A stretch of 64,000 bases of DNA from Mesostigma viride. Taxonomy: Eukaryota > Streptophyta > Mesostigmatophyceae > Mesostigmatales > Mesostigmataceae. The notes under the pieces are model-generated. The model was not told the origin of the DNA. It was given only the letters and a program-made list of their open reading frames with translations, and did no database searches. Positions 37,201 through 40,538 of the stretch are shown here, piece after piece (position 1 is the first letter of the stretch; each line of letters starts with the position of its first letter). Where the stretch lies: the NCBI GenBank assembly GCA_009746045.1, contig RPFO01002021.1, positions 1 through 64,000 on the forward strand, read 5' to 3'. A program made the position numbers and the translations under genes.

Positions 37201-38970
37201 TTTGGTTCTTGTACTCGTTTTGTGTCTGTAATGTCATTCTTTATCTGCCTTGCGTGTGTCTCTGGCCAGACCGATCGTCAACCGTCTGTCCTTTCATTCT
37301 GGGGCCTTTCTAGTCCATTTCCTCGCCTGGTTACATCGCTTCTGGCCTTTTCCCCTGCTCATTTGGCTGGGTTGTCGTCTGTGTTTCTGGGTTGACTTTT
37401 AGGGTTGCCCGAAAGTGCCTATTCGGAAGTGATTGTCCCAAAGCGTTTGTCCCAAAATGTTTGTCCCAAAGCGTTTGTCCCAAAGGTCGTCCCTCTTGGT
37501 CGTCTCGTATGCACCCCGGCGACTAATCCCCCCAATCCCTTGTCCCATGAATCCTTCATACACTCTGGGCCATCCCTCCTGGGCCCACAGGGTGCGGTCA
37601 TGTGGGTGGAGCTGCGGCGGACAGTGACCACGGGTGTGTTCGGACCCTGGACGCGGTATCAGGATGGTATCGTCAACCCCAGCGGGTCGAGGCACGCCTG
37701 GCTGCCGAGTGTCGCGCTGGACCGGTCCAACAACATGGTCCTGGGTTATTCTGGCCTGGATGCCTCCAACAATTTCAACGCAAGCTTGTACTATGCCGGG
37801 CGCATCGCGAGTGCTGCTCCAGGGACCCTGCCCAGCCCGGAGACGCTGCTGGTTGCTGGCACTTCCGCATCCACCAATACCACCTTTGGCGGCCGCAGCT
37901 CCATGGCTTTGGACGCCATGGACGGCTGCACCTTCTACTTTGCCGGTCCCTGGGAGACCAGGGCCTCCCGCTCCGCCACGTACATCGGCGCAGTGCGCTT
38001 CCCCGGCTGCCGCTGTGAGTTTCACCGAATCTCGTATTGTTGGCACTAGTCCAGCCGTGAGTTCCGCGAAATCTCGAAGTGGATTGGCCACAGACAATGA
38101 CTCACATTTTCATGGCTGGTGGGGTTCTAGAAGCTAACGTGAGTAGGGTTTCTGTGTTTTCCAGTTGAAAGGTTTTGTTAATGAGCCCCATCCTGTGGTT
38201 CATTAATTAATTGGTCATTAAATCAATAAATGATTCACAGGATGGGGCTCATCCCGTGGTTTAAACCCACATTGCTACCATCGCATGTTTGTGTTGCATG
38301 CTGTTCTTCCCCCTGACGGATGGCCTTGCAGCTAGTCAACACGATAGGCTTAGCTTGCACTTGCATCCACCACCGCTCTGCGCCTAACATGAGACGTTCG
38401 GGGCATGGCTTTTCTTGACTAGCAGCTCTCCTTCTGTCATTATTGTCCCTTCCCGTTGAGGATGCATGCATGCATGCATGGTTGGCAAATCTGATTACAT
38501 ATGACTGCATTGGAGTGGAAGGTTAGATGAAGGGTTTTTTGCTTCCTGCATTGCCTCCATGTCGTAAAATCAGGATCATCTAGTGAGCTTGGGAAATGTT
38601 TAAAGACCAAAAGTTCCCTAAAATTGATTATTTCTCATGGATTTGTAGCGCGTCAAGTTGCATCAGATCCACCTCCTCAAGTTGGCATCCCCTTTGCTGG
38701 CTTGTCTCTTGATCTATGCGACACTGGGACCATGCGCTCCGCAAGTCACTCCCCCCCCCCCCTTTAATTTGCTCTCGCCTCTGGGATTGCTCCCTTTTTT
38801 AATGTCTCGCAGCGGTGGCGGCATGTTCATTGGACACCGATTGCAACGATGGCCAGTTCTGCACGCTTGATAAATGCCGCGACGGCAAGTGTGTCAGCGA
38901 GCCGGATCTGCTGCTTTGCCGCTTTGGGGAAGTGTGCAACGAAGCCACCGATGCTTGCGTGGTTGCATAA
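944..38970 (+). CDS. Giant multi-exon secreted/cell-surface protein gene: PPC-like domain, eight choice-of-anchor-E-like domains, Ser/Pro linkers, bacterial-like C-terminus (5' incomplete)
   Basis: Whole gene model joined from about 31 exons (listed one by one). Approximate residues: 1-154 PPC-like domain with Cys-rich insert; 155-1874 eight repeats, each a short exon (16-29 codons, one Cys, ending phase 0) plus a long exon (166-183 codons, starting W-[TEVQR]-x-x-[LI]); Ser/Pro linkers between repeats and one of 98 residues at about 1875-1972; 1973-2145 Cys-rich segment; 2146-2586 region resembling bacterial secreted proteins; Cys-rich tail. Long exons share the FDxxCGxL start, a [YF]D-x-x-[LVIF]-[DN]-[FN] core and an N[AS]S-x-[TS]-x-x-[VI] end with N-glycosylation sequons, as expected of a secreted protein. 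GT-AG phases agree at every junction except those flanking the exon at 35047. No start codon or signal peptide is seen, so the 5' end is upstream or unrecognised. Likely role: extracellular matrix or surface protein (inference). Confidence 0.75.
1228..1793 (+). other. Intron 1, no recognised content
   Basis: It starts GTGAGT and ends CCAACAG. Small ORFs on both strands have no domain features. I see no repeat or RNA gene. Confidence 0.6.
1794..1906 (+). CDS. Exon 2: second part of the PPC-like domain
   Basis: With one base from exon 1 it reads VPSAELVYCQDDADFCSY and then FTMEAGVTYYI, the 'x-G-x-TYYI-V-VDGY' strand of PPC-like domains, which continues across the next splice. Acceptor CCAACAG at 1793 and donor GTACGT at 1907, phase 0. 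Two of its cysteines probably pair with the Cys-rich insert of exon 1 (inference). Confidence 0.75.
1907..2828 (+). other. Intron 2, AT-richer, no recognised content
   Basis: AT content is higher than in the exons. No repeat array, RNA gene or domain-bearing ORF was seen. Confidence 0.6.
2829..2892 (+). CDS. Exon 3: last strands of the PPC-like domain
   Basis: Reads VVDGYDVALGTYRLEV, completing the TYYI-VVDGY-x-GxYxLxV ending of the PPC-like fold. Acceptor CATCGCAG at 2828 and donor GTAAGC at 2893, phase 1. From here on every module boundary in the gene is phase 1. Confidence 0.8.
2893..3929 (+). other. Intron 3
   Basis: Holds the 75-bp tandem array listed separately (3094-3318) and otherwise unremarkable sequence. 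It ends CCCCTTCAG. Confidence 0.65.
3094..3318. repeat. 75-bp tandem repeat, 3 copies
   Basis: Copies start at 3094, 3169 and 3244 and look identical by eye. The unit length is a multiple of three, so both strands stay open through it. These ORFs are by-products of the repeat. Confidence 0.9.
3930..4015 (+). CDS. Exon 4: repeat 1, short exon
   Basis: Reads NSTCSQQIVGDNTIGRFVK and ends STGSVPVE before GTAAGC. Like the seven other short exons it has exactly one Cys, a sequon or Ser/Thr-Gly turn, begins phase 1 and ends phase 0. It supplies the first strands of choice-of-anchor-E-like domain 1. Confidence 0.75.
4016..4706 (+). other. Intron 4, no recognised content
   Basis: Intron between the short and long exons of repeat 1. 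The acceptor tract ends TTACTCCCCGCAG. No repeats or RNA genes were noticed. Confidence 0.6.
4707..5211 (+). CDS. Exon 5: repeat 1, choice-of-anchor-E-like domain (long exon)
   Basis: Starts WTRELQIPQFDPACGTLQAV, the family's 'PxFDPxLGTL' opening with Cys in place of Leu; then QAYDSIIDFNGTSG in the middle and FATNASATVAVVYNV at the end. 168 codons, one Cys. Phase 0 in, phase 1 out (donor GTGGGT at 5212). Most similar within the gene to repeat 8, sharing VQGSxSxESL and RLTPTRS. In bacteria this domain sits in secreted, surface-anchored proteins. Confidence 0.85.
5212..7206 (+). other. Intron 5 (about 2 kb)
   Basis: Carries the 8-bp satellite-like array at 6458-6990 listed separately. Around 5420-5480 a stretch resembles the B-box half of a reverse-strand tRNA-like sequence, too degenerate to call. 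The rest is unremarkable. Confidence 0.6.
6458..6990. repeat. 8-bp tandem repeat array (AACAGGCC / AGGCTGAC / GGCTCATG variants)
   Basis: Three successive homogeneous blocks of an 8-bp unit: AACAGGCC to about 6618, AGGCTGAC to about 6840, then GGCTCATG to about 6990. Because 8 and 3 are coprime, the long ORFs in every frame are artefacts with 8-residue periodicity. Confidence 0.95.
7207..7290 (+). CDS. Exon 6: extensin-like Ser/Pro linker
   Basis: Phase 1-1 exon encoding PSPPSYYNYTSPPPYYNYT and SPPPYQGP: two SPPP blocks with Tyr-rich YYNYT spacers, like extensin cross-linking motifs. Acceptor CATGCAG and donor GTACGG. It sits between repeats 1 and 2. Prolines are likely hydroxylated and glycosylated, and the tyrosines could cross-link (inference from extensins). 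Confidence 0.75.
7649..7820. repeat. 86-bp tandem duplication in intron 6
   Basis: The block starting AGAGAAAAGCTGAG at 7649 recurs at 7735 with a few substitutions. Intron 6 spans 7291-7965; nothing else was recognised in it. Confidence 0.85.
7966..8030 (+). CDS. Exon 7: repeat 2, short exon
   Basis: Reads VCAGGFAPYQQYTNSTG and ends ALVTN before GTGAGT. One Cys, one NST sequon, phase 1 in and 0 out, same pattern as the other short exons. Confidence 0.75.
8031..8953 (+). other. Intron 7
   Basis: Holds a 16-17-bp array (8131-8365) and, at about 8765-8870, a degenerate copy of its own last 110 bases, including a decoy GCAG-TGGGAGAGGG acceptor and exon start. Confidence 0.65.
8131..8365. repeat. 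16-17-bp tandem repeat (GGTGCTGCTATATATA-type)
   Basis: About fourteen imperfect copies with TA-rich variation. Within intron 7. Confidence 0.9.
8954..9503 (+). CDS. Exon 8: repeat 2, choice-of-anchor-E-like domain
   Basis: Starts WEKVLSFPPFDITCGIL, then LDSTPGNVTVYLGTV, AYDNALDFGGTSG and FNASASATLTLVYNI, ending in a short QPPSPPL linker. 183 codons, one Cys (in TCGIL). Closest relative in the gene is repeat 3: both share NNATRPPPL, absent from the others. Acceptor CGTGCAG, donor GTAAAT at 9504, phase 1. Confidence 0.85.
9504..10304 (+). other. Intron 8, no recognised content
   Basis: Contains a short run of CGCCGC after a Pro-like stretch and small ORFs without domain features. No repeats longer than a few units. 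Confidence 0.55.
10305..10370 (+). CDS. Exon 9: Ser/Pro linker
   Basis: Phase 1-1 exon reading RSPSPPFGQSPPPPFGQSPP: two PPFGQSPP repeats. Acceptor ATCGCAG, donor CAG/GTACAG at 10371. The downstream intron begins directly with a tandem array whose unit includes this donor. Confidence 0.75.
10371..10735. repeat. 99-bp tandem array starting at the exon 9 splice donor
   Basis: Copies start at 10371, 10470, 10569 and 10668 (last one shortened). Each begins GTACAGGTTCC preceded by CAG, so the authentic 5' splice-site sequence is repeated four times. Lies at the start of intron 9 (10371-11728), the rest of which shows nothing recognisable. Confidence 0.9.
11729..11796 (+). CDS. Exon 10: repeat 3, short exon
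   Basis: Reads CGGGNSSSTQKYSNSTG and VLPAD before GTGAGT. One Cys, two sequons, phase 1 in and 0 out. Very like exon 7, in keeping with repeats 2 and 3 being the closest pair. Confidence 0.75.
11797..12596 (+). other. Intron 10
   Basis: Carries a 12-bp CTTACTATAGGA-type array at about 11975-12110. Its last 150 bases resemble the end of intron 7 (CCACTACTTTCCTCTCT and GCCGATGCCGTGCT), evidence that repeats 2 and 3 duplicated together with intron sequence. Confidence 0.65.
11975..12110. repeat. Short tandem repeat (CTTACTATAGGA-type)
   Basis: About nine imperfect copies, interspersed with a larger repeated unit that includes GGATGCACCCACGACTA. Confidence 0.8.
12597..13122 (+). CDS. Exon 11: repeat 3, choice-of-anchor-E-like domain
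   Basis: Starts WERVLSFPRFDPACGTL, then ESLDSIPANLSVNLGAV, RAYDGVLDFAGNSG and TTNASATLTVLYDV, ending FAPPPP before GTAAGAGG at 13123. 175 codons, one Cys. Shares NNATRPPPL with repeat 2. Acceptor TCTGCAG. Phase 0 in, 1 out. Confidence 0.85.
13123..14664 (+). other. Intron 11 with repeated donor-like sequences
   Basis: Starts GTAAGAGG. Copies of the exon-end/donor block (C/T-rich, GGGTAAGAGG or GATAAGAGG) recur near 13208, 13398, 13511, 13620, 13725, 13830 and 13935; the last four lie in the 105-bp array listed next. Confidence 0.6.
13606..14026. repeat. 105-bp tandem repeat, 4 copies, open on both strands
   Basis: Copies start at 13606, 13711, 13816 and 13921. The unit equals 35 codons, so both strands give long periodic ORFs. 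Each unit contains TGCTGGGTAAGAGGT, a copy of the exon 11 donor region. I see no evidence that it is translated. Confidence 0.9.
14665..14703 (+). CDS. Exon 12: 39-nt Ser/Pro micro-exon linker
   Basis: Phase 1-1 mini-exon reading NGSASPSPPPFS between GAGCAG and GTAAGC. Its phase, composition and place between repeats 3 and 4 match the other linkers, but its small size lowers confidence. Confidence 0.55.
14704..15412 (+). other. Intron 12, no recognised content
   Basis: Has pyrimidine-rich stretches near its 3' end (about 15210-15300) and no repeat array. Confidence 0.5.
15413..15468 (+). CDS. Exon 13: repeat 4, short exon
   Basis: Reads GCNSSATSFVNSTGFSPAN before GTGAGC: one Cys, two sequons, phase 1 in and 0 out. 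Confidence 0.75.
15469..16862 (+). other. Intron 13
   Basis: Dominated by the 32-bp array at 15633-16460. It ends AATATGCCACAG. Confidence 0.65.
15633..16460. repeat. 32-bp tandem repeat, about 26 copies
   Basis: Head-to-tail units of GTGGGTAGTTGCTTATTTG plus TTCCCACCAACAG, with only G/C and T/A variants at a few positions. Each unit boundary reads CAACAG/GTGGGT, so it looks like an acceptor and a donor back to back. There are no spacers, so it is not CRISPR. Confidence 0.95.
16863..17373 (+). CDS. Exon 14: repeat 4, choice-of-anchor-E-like domain
   Basis: Starts WRRTIAVPQFDSGCGRL, then QAFDGALDNGGGSG, LTDFISSAPRAVQPVF and LVNASATVKVTYQV, ending LGPPPPP before GTAAGC. 170 codons, one Cys. 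Closest to repeat 5 (PQFDSGCGRL and SNRTLxxFExxT shared). Phase 0 in, 1 out. Confidence 0.85.
17374..18989 (+). other. Intron 14
   Basis: First 680 bases are the G-rich array listed next. 18050-18989 shows nothing recognisable. Confidence 0.6.
17380..18040. repeat. Strongly G-rich tandem array (11-bp TTTGGGGTGGG unit)
   Basis: About twenty clean copies from 17560 to 17790 flanked by looser G-runs to 18040. All G-runs are on the coding strand immediately after the exon 14 donor. G-quadruplex potential is evident. The unit is not the plant or green-algal telomere repeat. Confidence 0.9.
18990..19067 (+). CDS. Exon 15: Ser/Pro linker
   Basis: Phase 1-1 exon reading DDSNRTPPALSPPLRSPSPF and SPPPGF. 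Acceptor GGCAGCAG, donor GTACGT. It shares its upstream intron end (CTTGGTGGCNGCAG) and DD start with exon 16, so the two linkers are probably a tandem duplication. Confidence 0.7.
19068..20201 (+). other. Intron 15
   Basis: Contains a 19-20-bp array at 19075-19240 and TAGTAATACC-type short repeats near 19740-19815; otherwise unremarkable. Confidence 0.55.
19075..19240. repeat. Tandem repeat of about 19 bp (GGTTGCATCCCTTATTA-type)
   Basis: Eight or nine imperfect copies with 17- and 20-bp length variants. Confidence 0.85.
20202..20258 (+). CDS. Exon 16: Ser/Pro linker
   Basis: Phase 1-1 exon reading DDRSPPARSPPPSSSPPGY before GTACGT. Second linker between repeats 4 and 5 and paralogous to exon 15. 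Confidence 0.7.
20259..21363 (+). other. Intron 16, no recognised content
   Basis: No array or RNA gene seen. Confidence 0.5.
21364..21419 (+). CDS. Exon 17: repeat 5, short exon
   Basis: Reads VCAAWIPTYRNFTEMAPAD before GTGAGC: one Cys, one NFT sequon, phase 1 in and 0 out. Confidence 0.75.
21434..21722. repeat. 5-bp tandem repeat (CAACC)n
   Basis: About 48 near-perfect copies after a short CCCCA-rich lead-in, in intron 17 (21420-22227). The pentamer keeps all six frames open, giving artefact ORFs of NPTQP- and GLGWV-type. The rest of the intron is unremarkable. Confidence 0.95.
22228..22771 (+). CDS. Exon 18: repeat 5, choice-of-anchor-E-like domain plus linker
   Basis: Starts WVRTLTVPQFDSGCGRL, then LPFDGTVDFAGGSA, ITEFVSAAPGGIQPVY and TNASATITVVYST. 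The last 20 codons are a Ser/Pro linker (SPPSPPPSFSPSPPPA), so no separate linker exon follows. 181 codons, one Cys. Acceptor CTGCAG, donor GTGAGC. Phase 0 in, 1 out. Confidence 0.85.
22772..24082 (+). other. Intron 18
   Basis: Includes a small two-copy TACTAGTAGAATATATA repeat (22829-22880) and the 58-bp array at 23457-23976; the rest is unremarkable. Confidence 0.6.
23457..23976. repeat. 58-bp tandem repeat, about 9 copies
   Basis: Unit includes GGTGGACTACAGCAG and AACTAGCATGATTGATTG. Copies differ by single substitutions. Confidence 0.9.
24083..24144 (+). CDS. Exon 19: repeat 6, short exon
   Basis: Reads APCITGNGSRFVNNTGLL and VAN before GTGAGT. One Cys, two sequons, phase 1 in and 0 out. 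Confidence 0.75.
24145..25003 (+). other. Intron 19, no recognised content
   Basis: The 3' end is pyrimidine-rich with acceptor CCCTCCCCAG. No array seen. Confidence 0.5.
25004..25535 (+). CDS. Exon 20: repeat 6, choice-of-anchor-E-like domain
   Basis: Starts WVRTLSFPPFDRVCGNL, then NAYDNNFDFGGSSG, an insertion LALPPPVPPPVSLVV unique to this copy, and TNASATLVIVYGA, ending PVPPP before GTAAGT. 177 codons, one Cys. Pairs best with repeat 7 (RSxGAPxLT shared). Phase 0 in, 1 out. Confidence 0.85.
25536..26210 (+). other. Intron 20, no recognised content
   Basis: Starts GTAAGTGC, contains a C18 homopolymer near 25564, and ends ATATCGCAG. Confidence 0.5.
26211..26312 (+). CDS. Exon 21: Ser/Pro linker
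   Basis: Phase 1-1 exon of 34 codons in an SPSP/PPSP pattern (ISPPSPSPSPRPPSPPSPSP and on), like pherophorin hydroxyproline-rich rods. Acceptor ATCGCAG, donor GTAAGT. Confidence 0.75.
26313..27829 (+). other. Intron 21
   Basis: Two to three degenerate copies of a roughly 60-bp unit with TACATTGCTGTGAATAGC at 26440-26620; otherwise unremarkable. Confidence 0.5.
27830..27876 (+). CDS. Exon 22: repeat 7, short exon
   Basis: Shortest of the eight: CIFIQNSTTGLIPTN before GTAAGC. One Cys, one sequon, phase 1 in and 0 out. Confidence 0.7.
27877..29238 (+). other. Intron 22
   Basis: Near its end (29124-29154) is a near copy of the real acceptor region, CATGTGACGTATCGCAG followed by TGGCAAC, about 88 bases upstream of the genuine one. 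Confidence 0.55.
29239..29779 (+). CDS. Exon 23: repeat 7, choice-of-anchor-E-like domain plus linker
   Basis: Starts WQRTLAVPQFDRACGTL, then GAYDGTLDFSGGSG, LAEFVSASPGTLGSVILP and TNASATVSVRYAT, followed by a GSPPPPSSGSPPPGASPPPP linker in the same exon. 180 codons, one Cys. Donor GTAAGA. Very high GC in third positions compared with the flanking introns. Confidence 0.85.
29780..30179 (+). other. Intron 23 (400 bp)
   Basis: No array. About 29960-30010 has a reverse-strand B-box-like stretch too weak to call a tRNA. Ends in a C-rich tract and TGTATTCAG. Confidence 0.5.
30180..30265 (+). CDS. Exon 24: repeat 8, short exon
   Basis: Reads DVPPCTQSVSSDTIGRFLNG and TDMVPTN before GTGAGT. It shares DxTIGRF with exon 4 of repeat 1 and has the same length (86 nt), a further sign that repeats 1 and 8 are sisters. 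One Cys. Confidence 0.75.
30266..31330 (+). other. Intron 24
   Basis: Contains CCCATACCCATATCC-type degenerate repeats at about 30950-31090 and a C17 run just before the acceptor CACACACAG. Confidence 0.55.
31331..31829 (+). CDS. Exon 25: repeat 8, choice-of-anchor-E-like domain
   Basis: Starts WTRELSVPQFDPACGSL, then RLTPTRSATVFTNPFDG, VVNFEGQSGG and AANASISITIAYSL, ending in SPG. 166 codons, one Cys. Nearest to repeat 1. Donor GTTAGC at 31830. Phase 0 in, 1 out. Confidence 0.85.
31830..32825 (+). other. Intron 25
   Basis: Contains the 47-bp array listed next. Ends GTGCATGCAG. Confidence 0.6.
32219..32592. repeat. 47-bp tandem repeat, about 8 copies
   Basis: Unit contains TATTTCTAGTATGTCTTAAG and GGATCCTCCCTGAG. 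Copies start for example at 32266 and 32313. The last two differ by single bases. Confidence 0.92.
32826..33119 (+). CDS. Exon 26: 98-residue Ser/Pro rod
   Basis: Phase 1-1 exon, almost wholly Pro with Ser, Thr, Arg and Ala: PFPPPPPTPTPMPPPSPAP at the start and SPPPPSPRPPPPPPPP at the end. Longest linker in the gene. It separates the eight repeats from the C-terminal region and probably forms a stiff hydroxyproline-rich spacer as in pherophorins (inference). Donor CAG/GTGACT. Confidence 0.8.
33120..34243 (+). other. Intron 26
   Basis: The region 33482-34170 is a (CCCCCTTG)n-type array whose 'ORFs' (PPCPP, PLPPL) are artefacts. Upstream, 33250-33310 has two copies of a TATATATCGTA-containing block. 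Confidence 0.65.
33482..34170. repeat. C-rich tandem array (7-9-bp CCCCCTTG units)
   Basis: Roughly 85 short units of C5-6 TTG with length variants, so the frame drifts. Pyrimidine-only on the coding strand for nearly 700 bases. Confidence 0.93.
34244..34645 (+). CDS. Exon 27: Pro stretch plus Cys-rich segment
   Basis: Reads GNASPPPPAVDAAECENADF, then CQFPNYLQEAATGCPDVSC, RPCCTCLSKQLAIFL, LANCRALSVGGCPVDKF and MSVCTG: about ten Cys in 134 codons, suggesting a small disulfide-rich domain I cannot name. Acceptor CACCCGCAG. The chosen donor (GTACGG at 34646) leaves phase 1, which does not fit the next open exon; see findings. Confidence 0.7.
35047..35165 (+). CDS. Exon 28 (boundaries uncertain): helical segment
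   Basis: The only open frame reads SDLDRQIQRVHDFRLSTATR and ends CRFFMGNATI before GTAGGT. The charged, likely helical stretch belongs between the Cys-rich and C-terminal regions, but with acceptor TTAG at 35046 it starts in phase 0 while exon 27 ends in phase 1. A one- or two-base error, another donor in exon 27, or an unrecognised small exon would fix this. Confidence 0.5.
35282..36164 (+). CDS. Exon 29: C-terminal region resembling bacterial secreted proteins, part 1
   Basis: Reads GPSYAITVVKSSFGRSLY, VGPFVNAPNTAYDQTTDRWL, FLCLLLSLSNIPYGLQF, FSVMPDGYYIGTFENPPA and DFVEVWQLCPSFDNAT. This is the layout of large bacterial extracellular proteins with a YDQxxDRWxxxE motif, then a P-x-GYY and a later VEVW strand (probably beta-propeller-like; inference). 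The acceptor at 35281 fits the phase of exon 28; one at 35250 with a better context would need a different phase. Donor GTGCGT, phase 0. Confidence 0.75.
36165..37590 (+). other. Intron 29 (1.4 kb), no recognised gene
   Basis: ORFs inside are short and featureless. Near 37430-37490 there is a short run of TGTCCCAAA(G/A)CGTT repeats. The flanking exons join in phase 0 without it. Confidence 0.6.
37591..38014 (+). CDS. Exon 30: C-terminal region resembling bacterial secreted proteins, part 2
   Basis: Reads GAVMWVELRRTVTTGVFGPW, HAWLPSVALDRSNNMVLGYS, LYYAGRIASAAPGTLPSPE, SSMALDAMDGCTFYFAG and ends VRFPGC. The order (x-WxELR, x-SxAxDxxxNxxLGYS, YxGR, SSMxxDxxDxCTFxx, xxFPxC) matches the end of a bacterial secreted family whose members read RWYELR...GYS...DDCTFW...FPSC. 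Acceptor CCCACAG, donor GTGAGT, phase 1. Confidence 0.75.
38015..38812 (+). other. Intron 30
   Basis: Contains the inverted repeat listed separately (38181-38252), ATGC repeats near 38462 and a C13 run before the acceptor. Confidence 0.6.
38181..38252. repeat. Inverted repeat with 17-bp perfect arms
   Basis: ATGAGCCCCATCCTGTG (38181-38197) and its exact reverse complement (38236-38252) flank 38 bases of AT-rich loop, giving a stable hairpin in the intron RNA. It may be a small MITE or a hairpin RNA; there is no further evidence. Confidence 0.8.
38813..38970 (+). CDS. Exon 31: Cys-rich tail and stop
   Basis: Joined to exon 30 in phase 1 it reads VAACSLDTDCNDGQFCTLDK, CRDGKCVSEP, CRFGEVCNEATDACVVA, then TAA at 38968. 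CxxxxDCxDGxFCTxDxCxxGxC is a known short Cys repeat of bacterial and eukaryotic surface proteins. The acceptor TCTCGCAG follows a T-rich tract. Only 31 bases separate the stop from the PAT-like element. Confidence 0.8.
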
Positions 38971-39001
38971 AGAAATAGCCTTCATAAGCAAAGCTGCTGG
39001 G

Positions 39002-39467
39002 AATCGGATTTCTCTGAAAATAGTTTATTAAACAGCATGCGGGAAAGAAAGGGCCGCCACAACCTTGTGGCTGTACATGCAGAAAGGCTTGTTAGACGAA
39101 TGGGGACGGCTTGTTGTTTACTGGGGAATCCTACTGGCAACTAGCTTTGCCTTTTGTAAGTCAGGCGCCGTTTGTTTGAACGGCCGGCCATGTGTTGAAT
39201 GCTGACGGAAGTTGCGTCAAAAAGCTGTAATAAAATCTGATGTAACCAGCACTCACCAATTGATTGGTGTGCTGCTTGGTTAGGTAGTGTGTTCAGGGTT
39301 GCATTCGAAGAGTACACATGGCCTGACAGCTCAGACGTGTGACAGATGAGCTGGCTGGCTGAATTATTAAATTGTCAGCGTTAGGATATTTCTGGTTTTG
39401 CCGTTTTCCATTTTGACGGTAGGCTTGATAAGCATGGTCGGCGGGTTGTGACCCGTAATTGTTTCTT
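39002..39467. repeat. Split direct repeat A1
   Basis: Begins AATCGGATTTCTCTG and ends GTAATTGTTTCTT. Matches 40537-41002 with one visible change (TTAGGTAG versus TTGGGTAG). Contains TGTAA twice (39226 and 39241), the green-algal polyadenylation signal. Confidence 0.9.
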
Positions 39468-40417
39468 TGAATGTGCTCACTGAAGCAGTATGAGCGGCCT
39501 CGCTGCTATGGCGGCGGGGCTAAAGAAAATTAGGCAAAGACCCCGTCCTTGCCTGCTATGAAGTCGCGGGCTTTGCGACTTCACGGCAGGTAGGGGCGGT
39601 TTGAACGGAACGGAAATTTCGCGTTACCAATGTGCCAAGTGGTTCTGGTTGGCACCTTGCTGGGCAGCGTCTCGGTGGTCATAGAAAGTGGGCTGGGCGC
39701 CCCGCCCCGGCTGCTGGTAATTCCAGCAGCGGAGCCAATCATGTCGACTAAGAAGTCCGCAGCTGATGCGGAAACTGTGCGAAGGTCAATAGATTAATTT
39801 GGATTCCATGAGACTGCGCTGGTAGTCAGTCAGCGGCCCACCGCCTAGGGCGCTGCATGGCGCTGCCTTCGGCTTGGTGCGCGGCCCTTTTTTGTTATGG
39901 GCCAGCGAGGGATATAAGGGTGACGCGCGGCCGGCTAATTTCTTGCGTTCCGGAAGAAAATATATTTGCAAAATTCCCACAAAAGGAACCGAGTATCGGA
40001 AAGGCGTCTCGGCTGGCAGTGGCAGTGCCTGGCCTTGTCGTCTCTCCCTGCTCAGCACCCGGCAGGTAGCGGTTCAAACCCTGGTGGCGTCGGAATGCGA
40101 ATTTTCTGGGTTTTTATCCGGAATAATATTTTGCTGAGGCGGCTCCGCGGATTCGCTAACCTTTTATTGTCGGGCCCCTTAGGGGGTTATTATAGCCTTG
40201 TGCGGGCTGAGTCGCCATGAAGGAGATGTTGCGACACGCCCCACTTTGTGGTCTTTTATGGAAGCGGCTACCCTCGAGGCTGCTCGGAAGAGGGGGGGGG
40301 TCTTCTCCTTTTCTTTGTTCACTGTTATTGGGGCAACAGTGATCCTATCAAGTTTTGTTTCCTGAGCGGCGACAGTGCGGGGGAGGAGGGTAATGGCGCC
40401 AGGGACTGGGGTGGATC
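39468..40417. other. Internal region of the PAT-like element
   Basis: About 950 bp with short featureless ORFs. A hairpin lies at 39548-39590 (GAAGTCGC/GCGACTTC arms). No catalytic motif recognised. Confidence 0.7.
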
Positions 40418-40538
40418 GGGGGGCTCTTGCTCCTGCATGCGAGGGAGACGAGATGACTACTTAAACCTGCCTTTGGCAGGGGCTCTACTCATTGTTTTCA
40501 ATCAAATGCTGGTTTTCTTGGGAGCTCAAGTGTCATAA
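40418..40538. repeat. Split direct repeat B1
   Basis: GGGGGGCTCTTGCTCCTGCA through GTGTCATAA. Joins A2 directly, so the junction TCATAATCGG equals the joined element ends expected of a circular intermediate. Confidence 0.9.

Noticed and set aside
36165-37590. Several ORFs of 60-230 codons on both strands between exons 29 and 30 as a nested gene.
   Set aside because: No domain features; most are shadows of the flanking exons or short open stretches, and the exons join in phase across the region.
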